From NCBI GenBank assembly GCA_000697665.1, contig KL197710.1, positions 815,425 to 879,424 of the forward strand: a DNA stretch of 64,000 nucleotides. The letters run 5' to 3'. The stretch's first letter is position 1. Each line of letters starts with the position of its first letter. Of this stretch, positions 35,139 through 46,133 are shown piece after piece. Both the position numbers and the translations under genes were made by a program. The DNA is from Jaapia argillacea MUCL 33604. Its lineage: Eukaryota > Basidiomycota > Agaricomycetes > Jaapiales > Jaapiaceae. Below the pieces are notes generated by a model. The model ran no database searches and was not told the DNA's origin. It was given only the letters and a program-made list of their open reading frames with translations.

Positions 35139-37390
35139 CTAACTCTCCCGGATAGCAGGTATCCGCGTTGCATCTATCACAGCTACAGAGCGCGACTCCA
35201 ACGCCAAAGCTATTCGACTCGTCTTCCCAACCTGCTGCCAATCAATCTCATACACACCCGGCTTCTCCGATCCAGCATACCAAGACCACTTCTTAACGAC
35301 CTCCTGAGTGTGAACAGGTGTCAGCACAGCTGGTTTGGCAGCCTGAAGTTGCGACTAACCTTCACATCGTATACGTGTAGCCAGCCGTCGCCACTACCAG
35401 TAGCTAGCCATCTACCGTTCGGACTGAACGTCAAGGCGTACACCGGTCGTTTGTGATCCTGGAAGATTTTCAAACAATCGCCTGTGACTGAGTCCCATAG
35501 TCGGGCGGTGCCGTCAAATCCAGACCTAAAGTGATAGTTTAAAAACGTGGGGGCAGATAGAAGGAGTCACATTGAACGAACGTTGCAAGAAGTTCATTTT
35601 GTCCCTTTGCTGTGACAGGACACCAACCAATACTGCTGACAGCATTCTTGTGGCCCTTGAGGACAACAACCTCCGAGGAACTCAGAAGTCCCGGTATATC
35701 TTCAGGAGAAGGGTTTGTGATGTTCTCCACGTTCCATATCCGTGCCGTTCTATCGTCTGAGCATGAAGCCAATCGGGTTCTTGAGGGGTTGCATTTGATT
35801 TGGTTTATCTCATTCGCGTGCCCGCTATGACAACTAGCATATCAGGAGAAGGCAACGTTTCGGCAGGAGTGACACTCACGTGAACGTACGTATCGGCTTG
35901 GGGTCCGTCAAGGTTAGGACATGAATCAGCTTATCTGCGCCACAACTTGCGAACGTCGTTTCATCCAGCCAGTCGATATCCAAACAGCAATCTGTCAGAA
36001 AGTTTCGGTTATGAGCGATTCCTTCCGTCTAATCTTAGAGTTACTTGGGCCAGATTGATCACCTAGATGACATCGGTACTGTCTATGCAGTTTCTTCTGG
36101 ACGATATCCCACACGCAAGTTGTACCATCAAGACTTGCTGTAAGCAACCATCGACCGGACTTGGAGAAGCGTGTCGCGAAGATCGGACCCTGTTGTGCAG
36201 AATTGAACAAGTCCTCAATTAAGGGGCAGAAGTGGAGCCGTACCTTGTGCTTCTGGTCAAAGTAATGAAGAGCACCAGATCTATGGCAGACCCGTAATAT
36301 CGCGTCGTAAGAACCGATGGCCAGAAGAGTCCCATCACAATTCCAGTCAAGCGAAGTTAAATCGGCTTCACCAGGCTTCGCAAAATATGCAAGCTTCCGC
36401 GGAGGCTCTGTACAAGGCGGTGCATGTCCATCCTCAGGAGTGATAGGAACATCCCAATAGTGCACGATTGCGTCTTTGGACCTGGAATAAAAGTGTGGCG
36501 TCAATGCCCGTAAACAAGTTTGTAGTTGTTTTGCATTGTATTCACCCTGTGGCAAGTAATTCGGGTGTCACTGGATTCCATGAGCAGACGAACACCTGTT
36601 GCCGGGCGTTAGGAATGAAAACTGATCCACAGGATGATGGAGATACTCACTTCAGTTTCATGAGCTACCAGCATTTGTATTGCTTCAGGATCTGTTGTCT
36701 CATCGGCGGGTCCGGGTAGACGTCTGCCCTTGGGTTTCTTGGTGGGGTCAGCGGTAGTGACAGGGTCGGAGGGGGGCTGGGGTGGTTTCTCTGTCGCTTT
36801 CGGAGCTAACAAATGATCAGAAGAACTCTGGAAACTCCGGCTCCCGGGAACGTACCTTCAACCGAGTCCTCTACTTCAATCTTCTCGGGCTCGGGCTCCG
36901 TTCTGGGTCTCTTCTCGGTATGCCCGTTTGTTTCAGATACGCTTTCAGCTTTCCTCTTCTGCCCCACATCCACAGGAGGGTCGTTGTTTTGAGAAATGAC
37001 TTCATCAACCGGATATGAGGGTTTGGGAGGCGGCTGCAACGAAGGATCCAGGGTACAGACGTGGGGTTCAAGCAATGAGAATCCGTTGCGGCAGTTCATA
37101 GTCATGGCATCTCCTTTCCAGTGAGCTTCAACTTCGATATAAAGCAAGGCTTTGCTGAGTAATTCTATCAGTTCACCACGGGGGATGTGTCGATGGAAGT
37201 GGGAAGATTGGTCCAGGTGACCCTCGGTGCGTACAGCGAAAGCAGAATGGTGAAAGCCTGTAAGTTATGCGAGGTTATAGACGGTTCAAGAAGCACGGTA
37301 GAGGGGTCGGTTACCGGAGTCCTGCAGGTAGGAATGGATCAAGCAGTTGACTTCGTCCGCGGTAATTGTTATTGGGTTGATGAGTGCCAT
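35139..37390 (-). CDS. TBL1-like corepressor subunit (LisH plus WD40)
   Basis: The protein begins MALINPITITADEVNCLIHS, YLQDSGFHHSAFAVRTEGHL and RGELIELLSKALLYIEVEAH, the LisH and following helix of TBL1/TBLR1 (yeast relative Sif2). A charged linker follows, with KRKAESVSETNGHTEKRPR, a likely nuclear signal. The C-terminal part is a WD40 propeller: visible blades include GPIFATRFSKSGRWLLTASL, DGTTCVWDIVQKKLH, FFDILPEDIPG-type linkers and DHKRPVYALTFSPNGRWL. There are several introns, some with short exons. TBL1 proteins tether histone deacetylase complexes (SMRT/NCoR in animals, Set3C in yeast). The start is the ATG directly before the LisH motif. Confidence 0.88.
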
Positions 37391-38161
37391 ACCAGAGGGC
37401 TGACAGAAAGGGACGAGGGAGTTGGGAAGCAGAATACCACAGCCCAGCAGATACAGGTCTGTTGACGACTTGAAAAGTTGTTGCCACAATTTCGCGCAAA
37501 CAAAGGCGGACTTTGAAATAGAGAAATTGTGGCACAAGCTCGTCCCCAGCTCGTCGACTCCATCGACCATATTTGCGTCTCAATCGCTCTCACTCCATAA
37601 CCTCTTGTCGAAGTGACAATGTCTCAAGCGACTTCACACAGTAATAAGCATTTTCTATGATATTCGCAGGATCTCGTCTCCCCTCTTGGCAGCATTCTCT
37701 GTCCCGTTCGGACCGTTCCGTTGCGGACATGTCATGATCAACGATTCTTACCTCTGCATTTTTCTTCTGATATGACCCTATAGCTAATAGCTGCTGCAAA
37801 ATTCTACCGCATATCTTGCACGAATGCCATGCGTTTGAATGTCTTCCAGACATCACCAACCCACTGGCACCTGTTGTGCAAAGGGATGTTTCGACAAACA
37901 ACGCCTGCGGATGGAGTCTCGAGAACCCCGCAACTCTAACCTTTTCTGAAGCACGGAGAGGCTATGATTCCTGTCCTCCAAGCGATCTCAACGTGGTCAC
38001 TCGTTCAAGTTGAGGGGACGATTGTGGTGAGACGCCACCGCTACCAAGAAAGGAATATCAATCGGCCCGACATTCCTCCGATCGAACGCCAGATACGATG
38101 CCAGGATGTTTTGTCATCGAGCTCACAAGTCTCCATCTCACTGTCGTCTACTTTCGCAGCA
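37391..38161. other. Divergent intergenic region between TBL1-like and DCAF11-like genes
   Basis: About 770 bases separate two divergent WD40 genes. Open frames here on either strand lack domains. Both promoters must lie here; I see no clear TATA box. Confidence 0.4.
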
Positions 38162-40688
38162 ATGCAGGCCGACTGGGATCTCGACATGGTAGACGACGAC
38201 GACGCATATGAAGGTCCTGATGGTTTTGACGAAGAGGATATCGAGGTAGACCTCGACACAGAAGACCTGGTCGAGGAAGCTGCCGAGTTAGAGGCCGAGC
38301 GTAATGAGACTCTGGAGACTATCCTCGGGGGTAAGGATGCTATATTGCTCCCAGAATTCACAGTAAAATCTAAAACGTTCTTTCGAATACCAGCGTTTGG
38401 TCGTTCGGAGAATGCTAACAACACTGGGCCTGTGAACACTGGCACTCGACCAGCGACCACTGCAATCACTGGTATCAATATCCGAGATTTGGTACGGATA
38501 CTAGGTATCGGATCGGGTGGTTTTGGGCGGGGCCGGCCAGACGACGACGATGAAGATGAAGAAGACGATGACGATACTACTGGCTACCCCCCGTTCTCTA
38601 CCGCATCTCAGAGTTGGATGCCCGAGGTCAAGGAGCCACAGAAGGAAGGTGTCGAACTCCTGATGAGTGGTGATTTTGGACGGGTTCAGAACAAGATCTT
38701 GTCTCGGTCGAAAGGACTGAACGTCGCTAAACAATTGGCAAGCAGATCCATGAGCGTCCGGAGGCCCTACCGAGAAGACATTGCAGCTGTGAGTATACCC
38801 GATAACCACGTTAAACACCCCTGAATTATGTCCATTACTCCAGGACCTCATTCCGAACACCAATGGCACAGCCGTTGCCACATACGAGCACAATGCGTAC
38901 TCAGGACAGTTCTCCACTGGTACGCACTAACGTTCGCTTCGTTGAAGGGAGCGTTATCGATCGCCTCTCCTTCATCTGATAGATTCCTCCTTCTACTACA
39001 CTTGTGTACAAGGTAAGCTACTCTGCGTGTGGATAAAAACAAGGTCATAACCCGGCCCCGCAGACTTTTCCTTGCATGTCTACGATATGACAGCCGCACG
39101 AACACCTTTTGAACCTAAAAAAGGCCCGCAAACTATCCGAGGGTTCGGACGTCGTTATCGGGGGCTTCAAGAACCACACGAAACCACGATGAAAGTCCTC
39201 AACACCATCCAGGGTCATCCTGGCCGGTGGACCATCACCGACTCCCATTTGAGTCCCGATAACGAGCGGTAAGCACCCAGATTTATTTGCCTTGATAACC
39301 CTAGATCTGATGCACCTGATACCTGAAGGATGATATACGCTTCGATTGTAAGTTTCTCTCCCCAATACTAGAGTGCTCCTGTATACTCATAGGAATTAGT
39401 CCCCAGTAGTGTACATGACCAGTGTACACGAGCCCTCTCCAAATCAGGTTCCTTTACGGTTCAGCGACCCCCCTCGTCGGACGACGCAAATGTGGGGGTT
39501 GGATGAAGATAGGTTTGGGATATGGAGTTGTAGGTTCTCTGCTGATGGAAATGAGGTGGTCGCCGGTGGAGACGGCTATATCTTTGGTGCGTTCACAGGT
39601 GGTTGCTGTTACTATACGTGTTCAACAAGTATTTTGTTATGTAGTCTACGACCTCCTAGCCAACAGGAGGTCCGTCAAGATTACAGCACATGAAGACGAC
39701 GTCAACAGTTGCTGCTGGGCCGATACCGCCTCTGGAAACGTACTTATCAGCGCCTCTGACGATAGCTTTATCAAAGTTTGGGATCGTCGGTCATTAGGTT
39801 CCTCGCAGAGGCCTTCTGGTGTGCTTGTCGGTCATACGGAAGGTATCACCAACGTCTCGGCCAAAGGTGATGGGCGATACATTATCTCGAATGGAAAGGA
39901 TCAGGCGTTGCGACTGTGGGACCTGCGGAAGATGCTCAGTAGTGGGAAGGTCGACACTGGGAACTATGGGATTCATAACTATGATTATCGGTTGGTCCTT
40001 CGTGTTATCTCCCAATGTCTTCTCGATCTGATCCAGATATTGATATAGATATGGACGATACCCCCGACCTCGATACATGGCCCATCCTCAGGATTGTAGC
40101 GTTATGACCTACCGGGGTCACGCAGTCCTCAAAACGTTGATTCGATGTCACTTTAGCCCTGCGGAGACCACTGGAGGACAATACGTGTACTCCGGTTCTG
40201 CTGATGGAAGGATTCATGTGGGTGGCCTTCACCCCTTCGGCTCGGACAGAATCCTAATAAAGCTGTGTTAGATCTGGTCTCTGGATGGGAGGGTATTACA
40301 AGTTCTTGACAGGCAGCATACTCTGCCATTGACCTTCGACCCTTCGGCTGCGGAGTACAGTCCTGGGAGTGGCCGTGGCGAGGTTGTTTGTGTGCGCGAT
40401 GTCAGTTGGCACTCGAAGGTTCGTCTCAGTTCCTGATTTCCCTTGATTGGCATGGTTATTTGAATTACTCATGGACGTCTACAGGAACCCGTATTGATGA
40501 GCGTCGGCTGGAATGATGGTAGGGGAAGCGTTGTCGCCCGTCACGAATGGAAGGGGTTGTCAAAGATGGGTGGTAGCCTAGAAGACTGGACTGAGAAAGC
40601 TAAGGCTGAGCGTGCTGAGCGTGCGAGGAGGAGAGCCAACCGGCTTGTTCCTGGTGCTTTCGAGTTGGAGGAAGAGGAGGAGGATTAG
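38162..40688 (+). CDS. DCAF11/LEC14B-like WD40 protein (CUL4 ligase adaptor)
   Basis: A spliced gene starting MQADWDLDMVDDDDAYEG, acidic at first, then IRDLVRILGIGSGGFGRGR and another acidic run (DDDDEDEEDDDD). Conserved DCAF11 blocks follow: SRSKGLNVAKQLASRSMS, ATYEHNAYSGQFST, FSLHVYDMT, GRWTITDSHLSP, WSCRFSADGNEVVAGGDGYI, ITAHEDDVNSCCWAD, SASDDSFIKVWDRRSL, GRYIISNGKDQALRLWDLRK and VYSGSADGRIHVWSLDG-like blades. The WDRR and WDLRK sequences are WDxR (DWD) boxes that contact DDB1. In animals DCAF11 is a substrate receptor of CUL4-DDB1 ubiquitin ligase; LEC14B is the plant name. Introns are numerous and leave some very short exons (one encodes RMIYASI). The C-terminus is a Lys/Arg/Glu helix ending EEEEED. 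Confidence 0.9.
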
Positions 40689-40888
40689 ATCCTTGTATCG
40701 ATTTCTGCCCTCTGTAGAAGATCACGTTTCTTGTTTGTATGTTTGTATTTTTTGACTTGTAATATAGCGGACGGTTTGGATCGCAGTAGCCAGGTTAGGG
40801 TCCCGCAGTCAGCTTAGGCCATAATCATGATACTGCGCCCAGGCAGTGCTGCAAAGGCGCCCACTGCCTTTCCTCCTTCCCTTCACCC

Positions 40889-41866
40889 ATGAACATGATG
40901 ATTCTCAACGAGAAAGCTCCTGATGCCCATGGGTTCCCCCCGGGGTACTTTATCATTCGGTCTGTTGGCTCAGACCGATTGCTTGATGTCGACCAAAGCG
41001 GAGTCGAGGATGGGACCGAGCTTATCCTCTATGTTGACAAGGAGAAACTGCTGGTAGACTGTATGTCGTCTCACAATCTGCTGTGTGTTTGGTAGGCTGA
41101 TCGGAGCAATCTAGATTTGCGTCGGCCAGAGTCAGATAATCAGGTATGCACCAGCCATATCACTGTATCGGTGATTCGAATCTATCACTGACCCCGCTCC
41201 TCAGGTGTTCTTCATAGACGATACAGGTGCATTCTGTTCCAGATCGTCTGGGCATGCCATTGATGTCGAAGGTGATATACGGTTGGCTTCTCTCAGTAAC
41301 GTGCCATTAACCAACATCGTCGATTAGATGAGCGGCTCGTTCTCCGACACAGACGCCCAGTGACCGAGCCTTACCCAAATCCTATCTCCCATCCTCTCCC
41401 CAAGTTCTCATATTCAGAAACGACTGGAGAGATAACCGTCACGTTCGAAACCGACCCAGCTTATCCTCCTCCCGGGCAAGAATCCACAGCCTGGACGAAG
41501 AAACGCTACGTTCTCTCTTCAATCCCTTTACGGAGGCCGAGGTCCCTGATGGACAATGCCTCCAACTTCCTATCGAATGCCATCGCCACGCCACTCTCCT
41601 TCCTCGGTTCGCCAACTAGGCCCAAGGCGACACCAGAAGATGTCTTCGACGCTGACATTGATCTGAACGAGCATGAGATAGTTGAGCAGGATCGAGGAGA
41701 AGAAGGGGAGGTGGATGATTCCCCTAACGGGACGAGACGAGTCAGGGTACTGGCTGTGGACAAGGGTGATGATGCTGAACTGGGAGATAAGGCGAGGCAG
41801 AGAAGGAGGTGGCAGATTGTTCCTTTGAGGACAACTGCGGCGCCGAGGAGGGGATCTGGTGCCTAA
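40889..41866 (+). CDS. Hypothetical protein, possible beta-trefoil-like N-terminus
   Basis: At least four exons encode a protein beginning MNMMILNEKAPDAHGFPPGY. FIIRSVGSDRLLDVDQSG and EDGTELILYVDKEKLLVD, then VFFIDDTGAFCSRSSGHAID, VEDERLVLRH resemble successive short strands of a beta-trefoil (ricin-B-like) half, though the usual QxW motifs are not clear. The second half is different: PHPLPKFSYSETTGEITVTF, a linker with NASNFLSNAIATPLSFLG, then an acidic/basic tail (RRRWQIVPLRTTAAPRR). No signal peptide. I cannot assign a function. The four introns join cleanly in frame. Confidence 0.6.
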
Positions 41867-42254
41867 TGGCGTGTGTTCATATTCAAACTGTTGTATAAGT
41901 AACTTGTACTGGTCTTGTGGTAGTTGGTATGTTGTACTCCGAACCGTGATGTAAAATAGTATGTAGTATTCAACGCGATCAAGCTTCACCTCTGGCTCAC
42001 GAGATGGTGGCGTGGGCTCCGTCTACACAAGTTCGTTTCTACCTCAGCACCTGATTCCCCACCGCTCACTAGCACTACCCACAGTCAATCTTCTCAATCT
42101 CTCAGGCTCATGAACTGGCGAAGACTTTCAGCATTGTTTCCGGCAATTTCGGCCGTCGGGCCGTTATCTGAGTGTGGATGGAGTGGACTCACTCCAGTCG
42201 AGATTGTCGTTTGGCCGTCTTCCGTTCAACTTCGTACTCGCCAGGCAATACAAC

Positions 42255-43882
42255 ATGAAGTGGTTCATCCTCGCAGTCATTCTTAGTTACATAGTCTCAC
42301 CCAGCTACGCTGAAGAAGCCCAAATCCCCCTCGGCGACATCCCCCAACCCAAAATCTCTCAGAACGCCTGGACAGAAAAATACGGTCCTCAAATCGACCT
42401 ACCCTTCACCGGCCCTTTAGCTTTCTCCCACCTGCCTTATTCCCGTTGTCTTGAAGATGACACTGCTGAGTTCGACATTGCCATCCTCGGCATGCCATTC
42501 GACACAGCTGTGACTTATCGTCCAGGTGCTCGGTTTGGTCCATATGCTATTCGGTCTGGTAGTAGGAGACAAAGAGCGGAGAGGGGTTATAGTATGGCAT
42601 GGGGGAATAATCCATATAGGCAGGGTTCTAGGATTATCGATTGTGGTGATGTACGAATTTCGTGTGTATTAGATTCAGAGTTATGAATGATTCTGTTTGG
42701 ATGGTTTGTAGGTGCCTATTAGCCCGTTTGATAATGCGCTGGCTGTGGATCAGATGGAGACAGCGTATACGACTCTACTCGAGAGGTCCATCTCAAGTGG
42801 CGAAGCTTCGACCGCATTCCTTGGGAAGGATGGAAAAGAACACCCCAGGATTATCACGTCAGTATTGAGGCAAGCATTGGAAGGGGTAGCAGCTGATGGT
42901 CCTTGCTTATAAAGGTTAGGAGGAGATCATACGATCGTCCTTCCCATCCTACGCTCCCTTAACAAAATCTACGGCCAACCTATTGCTTGCATCCATTTTG
43001 ATTCCCACCTCGATACATGGCCAAGCTACAAAGGACAAACGCCGACCCCGCAATCCCGTATTACCCATGGCACATTCTTTTTCGTCGCTAGTCAAGAGGG
43101 ATTGTTGTCTAACCAGAGTATCCACGCTGGGATACGGACGAAGCTGAACGTAGGTCGTGATTTGTTTCTGGGAAGGCCCTGTTGATGCAATTTTGATTTC
43201 TCAGGGACTTGAAGACCTTGAGAATGATGAGAGTGTCGGGTTCTCGCTCATTACTACAGATGATCTGGATGACCATGGAGTTCCCGAAATCATCAAGCGC
43301 ATTAGGGATCGCGTGGGCGATGCACCGGTCTATCTCAGGTCAGCAAAGTTAGTCTGGTTCTTCGGTATCCCTGACAAACTCTATGCAGTCTCGACATCGA
43401 TGTCATTGGTGAGTGTGATCACTGTTAACGAACATCTTGAAAGCGTGTTGATCGCCACCGCAGACCCTGGTTTGGCTCCTGGAAGTAAGTATTTTGTCAC
43501 ATCGCGCCATTATGCATGTTCCTAAGAACGTTTATGGATTTTAGCCGGAACTCCCGAAGCGGGAGGATGGACGACGAGAGAAGTCAAGCGTATCATTCGG
43601 GGCTTAGCTGGACTCAACTTCGTGTACGTAGTATCCTGTCAACTCTACGACCTTCTGACTCTGTTCCAGCGGTGCCGATATCGTTGAGGTTGCTCCCGCT
43701 TATGATCATGGTGCGTAACACATGTGTTATCCTCTCTTGTCCGACTAAACCGTCGCAAAATTATAGCGGAGATCACAGGCATTGTAGCAGCAGACCTGGT
43801 TCACGATTTCCTTTCCATGTTCTTGACCCACGAACCTCCCAAGGCGCCAAGCTGGTCAGGCCCGCTGAAAGATGAACTGTGA
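42255..43882 (+). CDS. Agmatinase-like ureohydrolase with signal peptide and C-terminal KDEL
   Basis: The protein starts MKWFILAVILSYIVSPSYAE, a good signal peptide, then carries the ureohydrolase fold: DIAILGMPFDTAVTYRPGAR, FGPYAIRSGSRR, SRIIDCGDV, GGDHTIVLP, CIHFDSHLDTW and SLDIDVIDPGLAPGTGTPEA. The two binuclear manganese sites are complete, with Asp/His in GGDH, DSHLD and DIDVID. TPEAGGWTTREV is as in agmatinases rather than arginases. Agmatinase splits agmatine into putrescine and urea; fungal secretory relatives may use other guanidino compounds. The last four residues are KDEL, the ER retrieval signal, so the enzyme is predicted to be kept in the ER lumen. There are about eight exons. 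Start chosen at the signal peptide ATG; an upstream in-frame ATG at 42174 would bury it. Confidence 0.9.
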
Positions 43883-44150
43883 CAACTCGGAACCGACCTC
43901 CAAATAAATTGGGGGCAAAAGACTCCCATTGTCACCCATCGTGTTCGGCGGGTTCTGGCGGTGTTCAGGTGTCAAATCGATGGGTAAATAGGGTCCATGG
44001 TCGTCAACAAGCGGGGTCGATAAAATACAAGTGTGGTTTGAAACAATAAACGAAGAGCGATCGCGGATCCATGACAAGTCGTCAAATGTAGTAGTCCAAT
44101 GTAAGGCGCCAAAAGAATATACATTTCAAAAGGTACTTAGAGATAATAAG
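43883..44150. other. Convergent intergenic region
   Basis: Lies between the stops of the agmatinase-like gene and palI. I see no gene in it; it should hold both 3' ends. Confidence 0.5.
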
Positions 44151-46133
44151 TTAACGCTTTCGATCCCAACCGCCAGACGGTTGTGGCCTCCCTACATCCT
44201 CATACCCCGGTGGACTATCTTCGTATTGGACGGGTGAGGCGACCGTCCGTCGGGGAGATCGAGGTCCCTTGATTGGACTCGTCGGCCCGCTTTGTCCTGC
44301 AACGTTCGTGTTGATTGGAACTGGAGCTGGTGTCGTATGTGCGGATGTCCCGGGGTGGGAGTAATATGGTTGTTGTTCGCCCGAGTAGGGCAGATATGCA
44401 GCTGCAGCGTCCTGATTCGACTGCCCGTAACCCTGAACATAGCTTGGTTGTTGATCGTGCAATGCAGGGACGACGTTGGCACCGTAACCACCTCCACCTA
44501 ACGTATAACTGCGCTCAAGTTGTTGTGAAGGCGGGGAATGAGGCGGTGAGTAATAAGTGTTGGCTGCGTGGGGATTGTAGAGTGACGTAGGTGCAGGACT
44601 GTGAGGAGGAGGAGAGCGCGATGGGGCAGAAGCTAGCATTGCGGTCGCATTGTAAGTGTCCGGATTGTAGGAGGGTTCTTGGTGACGAGCCGCGTATGGG
44701 TCATAGAAGGTGCTCTCAGCTTGAACCTGTGATGCCGCGGAATGGTCTGAAAACGAGATAATGAGCAAAGGGAGGAAAACGTAACGCCGAGCAGAGAAGC
44801 TCACAGCTAGTGCCACCGGCAGTGTGACCAAACGCACGCTCAGGATATTGCTCCTGTGGCGGGTATTGACGACCAGGCGCGAGATACTGATTCAGCGGTT
44901 GGGTGTTGGGCATCGGGGGAGAAGCGGCATTGGTGTATGTGGAAGGAGTATATCCAGTCGTAGCCTGGGTAGCGCCAGATCCCTGACGTCTCGGTTGGGG
45001 AGGGTACGATTGACTGGGCTGTTGGTTTCTCGTGGGAGAGTAATACTCATCAACTGCGCGAGATCCCTGAGGTCCCTGGGCATAACCACCAGCGTACTCG
45101 TTTCGGCTAGGTTGGCGATTAGGTTGGCGTCCATAAGCCCCAGCGCCCACCACTCCAGGTCCGGATACACCAGTCCTATTGGACTCCACGTCGGTGTCAC
45201 GGTACGGCTGGTGAGGATATTGATCTTCAAGGTAAACGTGGTCGCCATCTACAACAGCTTTCAAGGGCTGGGAGGGGTCATTCTCTTGATGGAACTCGTG
45301 GAAAGCGGGTAGACCTCCCTCTCCTTGTGCTTGGCGGGCTTTCCTATCAGCCTCCGCCTTGACGGCTTCCAATCGGAGCTCCTCGTCGTACCTATTGGCA
45401 GGAGGAACTGCGCCCGCAGCGGGGGGATTCCACCGATTATCATCCTTCTTTTCCCATGTGCTGCGTGGCCTCCTGCTGATGCAACACTTCCCTATTCCAA
45501 AGAAGCATCCGCTGAAGAATAGGAGAATCCATGCGGCGAGCGTGAGCCATATACCCAAACCCATAGTGGCTGAGCCACCCTGCACACTGTTCATACGAGA
45601 TTTGGCGACAAAGAATAGGATGAGGTCGAATATGAAGGCGATTAGTGCGATGGATGCAGCGAATCCAGAGATGCAGGTGCTGAAGCACGTCATGGACATC
45701 TCACGGACATGGGCGAGGAGACCGAAGAGGGAGGAAATAGCTGCGAGGATAAGGGCGACGACGTGAAGGACGAGTGCATAAGTTAGCCATTTGACTACAA
45801 CGACTGGAATTTGGACCGGAAGATTATTTCCAAGTAGCTGGTTCACATCTGCCAACGAATGAGAATTGATGAGACAGAGATTGGAGGAGAAAAAGGGGAC
45901 GCACTTAATTCGTAGCCAACTGAAGGCTTGGAACAGGTGGTACCGTTGCTTAGCTCCAGACAATACCCCAGGGTACCAAAAGTAATCGATCCGTTAAGAC
46001 CTTCTACCGACAGCGAAGCCTTCAAAAAGAAAATGGTTTTGAAGTATGGGACGGAGAACGATACAACAGCAAGGAGAATAGTTGCGATTAGAGTGACCAG
46101 AAAGCCAGGGGTAGCAGGGCGGATGATTCCCAT
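44151..46133 (-). CDS. PalI/Rim9 family pH-response regulator
   Basis: Three exons encode a four-span membrane protein with a long tail. Segment 1: GFLVTLIATILLAVVSFSVP. An extracellular loop with GTLGYCLELSNGTTCSKPSV has the family's paired cysteines and a glycosylation site. Then VKWLTYALVLHVVALILA, LLAHVREMSMTCFSTC, SIALIAFIFDLILFFVAKSR and GIWLTLAAWILLFFSGC follow palI closely. The cytosolic tail is rich in Pro, Gln, Tyr and Ser and ends near SPPGYEDVG, a PPxY-like motif. PalI/Rim9 supports the PalH/Rim21 sensor of ambient alkaline pH at the plasma membrane. Its first exon, on the minus strand, begins the duplicated unit of the downstream triplication, so this is the intact parent of the truncated copies. 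Confidence 0.93.
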
